DNA of 35,019 bases, taken from NCBI RefSeq assembly GCF_900961225.1, contig NZ_CAAHFN010000069.1, positions 1-35,019 on the forward strand. Reading direction: 5' to 3'. Made by a program: the position numbers and the translations under genes. How positions within the stretch are numbered: position 1 is the stretch's first letter; each line of letters starts with the position of its first letter. The notes below the pieces were generated by a model. The model was not told where the DNA came from. It did not search any database and saw nothing but the letters and a program-made list of their open reading frames with translations. Positions 31,086 through 35,019 of this stretch are shown one piece after another. This DNA is from Modicisalibacter radicis (GTDB lineage Bacteria > Pseudomonadota > Gammaproteobacteria > Pseudomonadales > Halomonadaceae).

Positions 31086-32576
31086 TCAGGTACCGCAGAA
31101 GGTACGAAACACCTGCTCGCTGGGTGCGGCGGGCAGCGCGTACTCCTCGCGGCCCGGCTGCTCGTCGAAGGGCCTGGAGAGCACCTCGCGCAGCGTCTCG
31201 AAGGGCCCGAAGTCGCCGTCGTCCGCCGCCGTCAGCGCCTCCTGGACGCGGTGATTGCGGGGAATGTACTTGGGATTGGCCGCGCACATGCGCCGGACGA
31301 TCTCATCGGGAGCGGCCGCTTCCCGGGCCAGCCGCTCGCGCCACCGACCGAGCCAGGCCTGGATCGCCTCGGTCCGTTCGAACAGGTCGAAAAGCGCCGG
31401 CTCGGATTCGGCCGAGGCCGCCACGTCGCTCAACTGGCGAAAAGTCAGAGTGAAGTCCGCGCGGCCCGCCTGCATCGCCTCGAGCAGTGACTCGATGAGT
31501 TCGCCGTCGTCCTCCTCTTCCCGGGCCAGGCCCAGCTTGGCGCGCATCACCGCGAGTTTCTCGGTCTCGAAGCGCGCCGGATAGGTCTCGAGCACCTCGG
31601 TGGCCTTGGCGACGGCCCGCTCCTGATCCTCGTCGATCAAGGGCAGCAGCGTCTCGGCCAGCCGCGCCAGGTTCCACTGGCCGATGCCCGGCTGGTTGCC
31701 GTAGGCGTAGCGCCCGCCCTCGTCGATCGAGCTGAACACGGTGCGCGGGTGGTAGGCCTCCATGAACGCGCAGGGACCGAAGTCGATGGTCTCGCCGGCG
31801 ATACTCATGTTGTCGGTATTCATCACGCCATGGATGAAACCGACGCCCATCCAGCGGGCGATGAGCGTGGCCTGGCGGGCCTGTATCGCCTCGATCAGCG
31901 CCAGGTAGCGTTCCCCCTCGAGACGGTTGAGATGCTCGCTGTCGGCAAGTTCGGGATAGTGGCGCGCAATGACATGGTCGGCCAGCTCGCGCAGGCCTTC
32001 GATATCGCCGCGGCCGGCGAAGTACTGGAAAGTGCCGACGCGGATATGACTCGCCGCCACTCGGGTCAGGATCGCGCCCGGCTCGGGAATGCGGCGAATC
32101 ACCCGCTCGCCGGTGGTGACCGCCGCCAGCGCCCGGGTGGTGGGAATGCCCATGGCGTGCATCGCCTCGCTGACCAGATACTCGCGCAGCACCGGGCCGA
32201 GCGGCGCGCGCCCGTCGCCGCCCCGCGAGAAGGGCGTGCGACCGCCGCCCTTGAGCTGGATGTCGCGCAGCCGGCCCCGGCGATCCGTGACTTCGCCGAG
32301 CAGCACCGCCCGGCCATCACCCAGGCGCGGCACGAAGTTGCCGAACTGGTGCCCGGCATAGGCCATCGCCAACGGCTCGGCGCCGTCGGGCACGCGGTTG
32401 CCCGAGAAGACCTCGGTGGCGAGTGCCTCGTCGTAGGCGTCCAGATCGAAGCCCAGCTCCTCGGCCAGCGGCCGGTTGAAGGCCACCAGCGCGGGCGAAG
32501 CGACGGGCACGGGGTCGAAGCGCTCGTGGAAACGCGCCGGTAGACGAGCATAGTGCAGGGTGAACGTGGGTAGCAT
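31086..32576 (-). CDS. selO: Protein adenylyltransferase SelO (YdiU/UPF0061)
   Basis: Pseudokinase-fold enzyme that transfers AMP from ATP to Ser/Thr/Tyr of target proteins, linked to redox and stress responses. 496 aa. Family motifs are present: YAGHQFGNFVPRLGDGRA, QLKGGGRTPFSRGGDGRA (Lys/Gly-rich ATP loop), GFIHGVMNTDNMSIAGETID (catalytic HGVMNTDN and metal DFG) and a C-terminal NPKYIPRNH. It ends CGT: the Cys third from the end corresponds to the selenocysteine of eukaryotic SelO. The frame is open far upstream, but GGAGG 4 bases before ATG 32576 and the family start fix this end. Confidence 0.95.
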   Translation of the reverse strand: MLPTFTLHYARLPARFHERFDPVPVASPALVAFNRPLAEELGFDLDAYDEALATEVFSGNRVPDGAEPLAMAYAGHQFGNFVPRLGDGRAVLLGEVTDRRGRLRDIQLKGGGRTPFSRGGDGRAPLGPVLREYLVSEAMHAMGIPTTRALAAVTTGERVIRRIPEPGAILTRVAASHIRVGTFQYFAGRGDIEGLRELADHVIARHYPELADSEHLNRLEGERYLALIEAIQARQATLIARWMGVGFIHGVMNTDNMSIAGETIDFGPCAFMEAYHPRTVFSSIDEGGRYAYGNQPGIGQWNLARLAETLLPLIDEDQERAVAKATEVLETYPARFETEKLAVMRAKLGLAREEEDDGELIESLLEAMQAGRADFTLTFRQLSDVAASAESEPALFDLFERTEAIQAWLGRWRERLAREAAAPDEIVRRMCAANPKYIPRNHRVQEALTAADDGDFGPFETLREVLSRPFDEQPGREEYALPAAPSEQVFRTFCGT

Positions 32577-32786
32577 CGAGCCTCCGTTGCCGACGGTCGT
32601 CACCGATCGGCGAAATGAATGCGTCTTTGTTGAGCATAGGTGATAGCGAGCGGCACACTTTGCAAGGTTTCGATTGCCACCCAAGGCACGGTTCCGGTTG
32701 CCACTTGAGTGCCGATTCCGGCGAGTCCTCGGCCACGGACACGATACACTGGCCACCACAGGTTGACTCTCAGCAAGGAGAACGCC

Positions 32787-34145
32787 GTGCTCGACCCCGA
32801 ACGCTGTCGCCAGGCGCGCCTGTCGCGGGACGCGCGCTTCGATGGCCAGTTCTTCACCGCGGTCAGGACGACGCGGATCTACTGCCGACCGATCTGCCCG
32901 GCCACACCGCCTCGGGAACGCAACGTGCGTTATTTCGAGAGCGCCGTGGCGGCGGCCGATGCCGGCTTTCGCCCCTGCCTGCGCTGCCGGCCGGACAGCG
33001 CCCCGGGCTCGCCGGCCTGGAAAGGCGTCGACACCACCCTGGAGCGAGCTTTGCGGCTGATCGAGGGCGGCGCCCTGCAGCGGGGCTCGCTCGGCGAGCT
33101 GTGCGAGCGCCTGGGGATCGGCGAGCGTTACCTGCGCCGGCTGTTTCATGATCGCTTCGGCGTCTCGCCCAAGTCCTATGCGATCTACCAGCAGTGCCTG
33201 TTCGCCAAGCAGCTGCTGCACCAGACCGACCTGCCGGTGACCGAGATCGCCTACGCCAGCGGCTTTCGCAGCCTGCGCCGCTTCCACGACGCCTTTCGCT
33301 CACGCATGGGCATGAACCCCGGCGAGCTGCGCCGCCGCGCCGCAGACGGCGGCCGCGGCCTGACTCTGCAGCTGGCCTATCGTCCGCCCTATGCCTGGGA
33401 GCGGCTGCGCGACTTCCTCGCCCAGCGTTCGGTCAGCGGCCTCGAGTGGGTCGGCGACGACCACTATGGTCGCGGCTTCGCCTGGCAAGGCGCCAAGGGG
33501 CACTTCACCGCGCGCCACGAGCCGCGGCACCATCGCTTCACGGTAACGCTGGAACTCGACCGGCTGGCGGCGCTCAAGGCGGTGGTCGGCAATATCCGCC
33601 GCGTACTCGACCTCGACGCCGACACCGCCGCCATCGAAGCCCATCTGGCCCAGGCGCCCCCCGGGCTGCCGCTGGTGGAAGGCCTGCGCCTGCCGGGCCT
33701 CTGGAGCCAGTTCGAGGCCGGCATCAAGGCGATTCTCGGCCAGCAGGTCTCGGTCACCGCCGCCCGCAAGCTGGCCCAGGTGCTGGTCGATACGCTGGGC
33801 GAGAGCGACGCTGCGGGGTATCGCCGCTTCCCCGAGCCGGCCGCCATCGCCGCCAGCGACCTGGCCTTCCTGGGCATGCCCGGCGCGCGACGCGAAACGT
33901 TGCGCCGCCTGGCCGAATGGCACCTGGCCCATGGCCATGACGAAGACGCCCGGGCCTGGCTGACGCTCAAGGGCATCGGCCCCTGGACGGTGGATTACGC
34001 CCGCATGCGTGGCGCCAGCCACCCCGACATCTGGCTGGGCGGCGACCTGGGCGTGAAGAAGGCGCTCGGCGAACTCGGCGGGGCCGACCCCGCCGCCGCC
34101 TCGCCCTGGCGCAGTTACCTGACCTTCCAACTGTGGAATCGCTGA
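32787..34145 (+). CDS. Ada-AlkA fusion: methyl-sensing AraC-type regulator with 3-methyladenine glycosylase domain
   Basis: 452-residue DNA-repair protein with three parts. Residues 1-75 are an Ada Zn domain with Cys 33, 37, 64 and 67 (RIYCRPICPA, RPCLRCRPD), where one Cys accepts methyl from DNA phosphotriesters. About 85-190 are two AraC HTHs (LGELCERLGIGERYLRRLF, VTEIAYASGFRSLRRFHDAF). About 195-452 are an AlkA-like HhH-GPD glycosylase (GQQVSVTAAR, LKGIGPWTVDYARMRG, catalytic Asp likely in WLGGDLGV). GTG 32787 has AAGGAG 6 bases upstream. ogt follows after 1 bp. Together they split Ada and AlkA functions in an order different from E. coli. Confidence 0.93.
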   Translation: MLDPERCRQARLSRDARFDGQFFTAVRTTRIYCRPICPATPPRERNVRYFESAVAAADAGFRPCLRCRPDSAPGSPAWKGVDTTLERALRLIEGGALQRGSLGELCERLGIGERYLRRLFHDRFGVSPKSYAIYQQCLFAKQLLHQTDLPVTEIAYASGFRSLRRFHDAFRSRMGMNPGELRRRAADGGRGLTLQLAYRPPYAWERLRDFLAQRSVSGLEWVGDDHYGRGFAWQGAKGHFTARHEPRHHRFTVTLELDRLAALKAVVGNIRRVLDLDADTAAIEAHLAQAPPGLPLVEGLRLPGLWSQFEAGIKAILGQQVSVTAARKLAQVLVDTLGESDAAGYRRFPEPAAIAASDLAFLGMPGARRETLRRLAEWHLAHGHDEDARAWLTLKGIGPWTVDYARMRGASHPDIWLGGDLGVKKALGELGGADPAAASPWRSYLTFQLWNR

Positions 34146-34146
34146 C

Positions 34147-34659
34147 ATGTCTCTCGACAACGACTATCTCGACTACCTCGACACGCCCCCCGGCTCGCCC
34201 ATCGGCCTGCTGGAAATTCACGCCAGCGAACAGGGCATCACGCATGTCCGCTTCGTCGACGAGCCCGCGCGCACCCCGCGTCCCCATCCGCTGATCGAAC
34301 GCAGCAAGGCCCAGCTCGCCGAATACTTCCGCGGCGAACGGCGGGTCTTCTCGCTGCCTCTCGCCCCGCGCGGCACCGACTTCCAGCAGCGCGTCTGGCA
34401 GCGCCTGCGCGAGGTGCCCTACGGCGAGACCTGCAGCTATGCGACGATCTCGCGGGGCATCGGCAGCCCCAACAGCCATCGCGCGGTGGGAGCCGCCAAC
34501 GGTCGCAATCCGCTGGCGATCATCGTGCCCTGCCACCGGGTGATCGGCAGCAACGGCCAGCTCACCGGCTATGCCGGCGGGCTGCCGCGCAAGCAGTGGC
34601 TGCTGCGGCTGGAAGGCGTGGATCTCGCCGGCTCGGAGGATCTGTTCGCCACTTCGTAA
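34147..34659 (+). CDS. ogt: Methylated-DNA-protein-cysteine S-methyltransferase (Ogt/Ada-C type)
   Basis: Suicide enzyme that removes methyl from O6-methylguanine and O4-methylthymine by transferring it to its own Cys 129 in IIVPCHRVIGSNGQLTGYAGG. 170 aa. The upstream FQQRVWQRLREVPYGETCSY helix carries the DNA-flipping Arg region, and GRNPL the Asn hinge. It starts 1 bp after the Ada-AlkA stop, so both are coupled and presumably induced together by alkylation. Its end abuts a gene scar only 9 bp later. Confidence 0.95.
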   Translation: MSLDNDYLDYLDTPPGSPIGLLEIHASEQGITHVRFVDEPARTPRPHPLIERSKAQLAEYFRGERRVFSLPLAPRGTDFQQRVWQRLREVPYGETCSYATISRGIGSPNSHRAVGAANGRNPLAIIVPCHRVIGSNGQLTGYAGGLPRKQWLLRLEGVDLAGSEDLFATS

Positions 34660-34667
34660 GCCGCTGA

Positions 34668-34722
34668 CCAGGTTTCATTACCGGGGACCGTACAGCTGAT
34701 TGATGGAGGCTGGGTAAATTAA
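34668..34722 (+). pseudogene. Remnant of an SDR gene C-terminus (frameshifted)
   Basis: The first part reads PGFITG, and one base later TVQLIDGGWVN-stop. Together they form the classic C-terminal end of an SDR (TG-x(5)-DGGW). A four-G run at about 34683-34686 is one G longer than needed to join the two pieces, and an in-frame TGA precedes the fragment. It starts 8 bp after the ogt stop, which suggests a deletion junction that removed the rest of the gene. Confidence 0.7.
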
Positions 34723-34740
34723 CGCTCGTTGTCGGCATGC

Positions 34741-34766
34741 CGGCAGCTCGCATGATCATGCTGCCG
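34741..34766 (+). other. Palindromic hairpin in the scar region
   Basis: CGGCAGC (34741-34747) / GCTGCCG (34760-34766), 12-base loop; the 12-bp perfect palindrome GCATGATCATGC (34750-34761) overlaps the loop and 3' arm. It may be an operator or terminator from the lost operon. CGGCATGCCG (34733-34742) is another 10-bp palindrome just before it. Confidence 0.45.
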
Positions 34767-34803
34767 CGCTGACGGCTCCCCGATCGACGCAAAAGGAGTT
34801 GGC

Positions 34804-34860
34804 ATGAAATTGCTACGCCATGGCCGCAGCGGCCACCCGGTACCAGAGGATTTCTTGTGA
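34804..34860 (+). pseudogene. Remnant of a FAH-family gene start (MKLLRxG)
   Basis: AAAAGGAGTTGGC then ATG starts MKLLRHGRSGHPVPEDFL and stops at TGA after 18 codons. The beginning matches the usual start of fumarylacetoacetate-hydrolase-fold proteins (MKLLRYGPKGxExP). With the SDR tail just upstream it looks like the fused ends of a deleted SDR-FAH operon, of the kind used for sugar-acid breakdown. A functional peptide cannot be excluded but seems unlikely. Confidence 0.6.
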
Positions 34861-34868
34861 GTCCTGCC

Positions 34869-35019
34869 TCAGGATGCCTCCCGCTCGGCGACGAAGGTGC
34901 GCACGATCTCGCGGAAGTCGCGGTCGCCGGTGAAGCCGAGTCGATCGGCACGCGGCGTCTCGAAGCGAGCCGGCCAGCTGGCGACGATGGCTTCGATGCG
35001 CGGGTCGGGCTCGTGGCTC
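34869..35019 (-). CDS. NAD-dependent epimerase/dehydratase, C-terminal fragment (DenD-like; cut by window edge)
   Basis: The minus strand from base 35019 reads SHEPDPRIEAIVASWPARFE, then TPRADRLGFTGDRDFREIVR and TFVAEREAS-stop, with no interruption. The pattern W-P-x-R-F/L-D/E-T/A-x-R-A-x-x-L-G-F-x-x-D-x-x-F-x-E-I resembles the C-terminus of D-erythronate dehydrogenase DenD and related extended SDRs. About 50 residues are visible; the rest lies outside the window. It is convergent with the SDR/FAH scar, consistent with a former sugar-acid catabolic locus. Confidence 0.6.
   Translation of the reverse strand, partial: SHEPDPRIEAIVASWPARFETPRADRLGFTGDRDFREIVRTFVAEREAS

Noticed and set aside
31086..33287. 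733-residue extended selO frame
   Set aside because: The upstream part runs antisense through the Ada-AlkA gene; family start and Shine-Dalgarno place the start at 32576.

Overview
The window is high-GC, gene-dense chromosomal DNA of a gammaproteobacterium. The gene complement (ectopic astE, a CadR-type regulator, an MmsA dehydrogenase, an eat-type amine permease with a gamma-glutamyl-amine ligase) and the acidic protein tails suggest a halophile close to Halomonas and relatives. That placement is inferred from gene content and style, not from a marker gene.

Layout. 1-385: right end of an IS3-family element. 498-1529: Tat-exported SMP-30/gluconolactonase-like protein. 1922-6277: astE followed by a complete polar amino-acid ABC importer (ATPase, two permeases, binding protein), probably for arginine/ornithine. 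6424-7844: CorA-type transporter convergent with cadR. 7983-15678 (all minus strand): LysR regulator, amine permease, glutamine-synthetase-like ligase, aldehyde dehydrogenase, iron alcohol dehydrogenase and class-I amidotransferase. Together these form a plausible complete route for an amino alcohol through gamma-glutamylated intermediates. 15875-19834: TraX-like membrane protein, a PAS/degenerate-GGDEF/EAL protein and an unknown gene. 19921-22344: divergent malate dehydrogenase, SDR and a HigA-like HTH protein. 22379-24574: ilvD with a downstream phosphoesterase. 24724-28507: phytase-like exported protein and a sodium:solute symporter under a TPP riboswitch. 28668-32576: unknown gene, mmsA and selO. 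32787-34659: Ada-AlkA fusion and ogt. 34660-35019: the scar of a lost SDR/FAH sugar-acid catabolic operon and the tail of an NAD-dependent epimerase.

The strongest leads are the gamma-glutamyl amino-alcohol cluster, the TPP-controlled symporter (a candidate thiamine or thiamine-precursor transporter, with the riboswitch closing helix abutting the start codon), a perfect 11-copy heptamer tandem repeat inside the amine operon, and the SDR/FAH gene scar. No tRNA, rRNA, CRISPR array or prophage was seen. All assignments come from reading motifs by eye; no database search was run.
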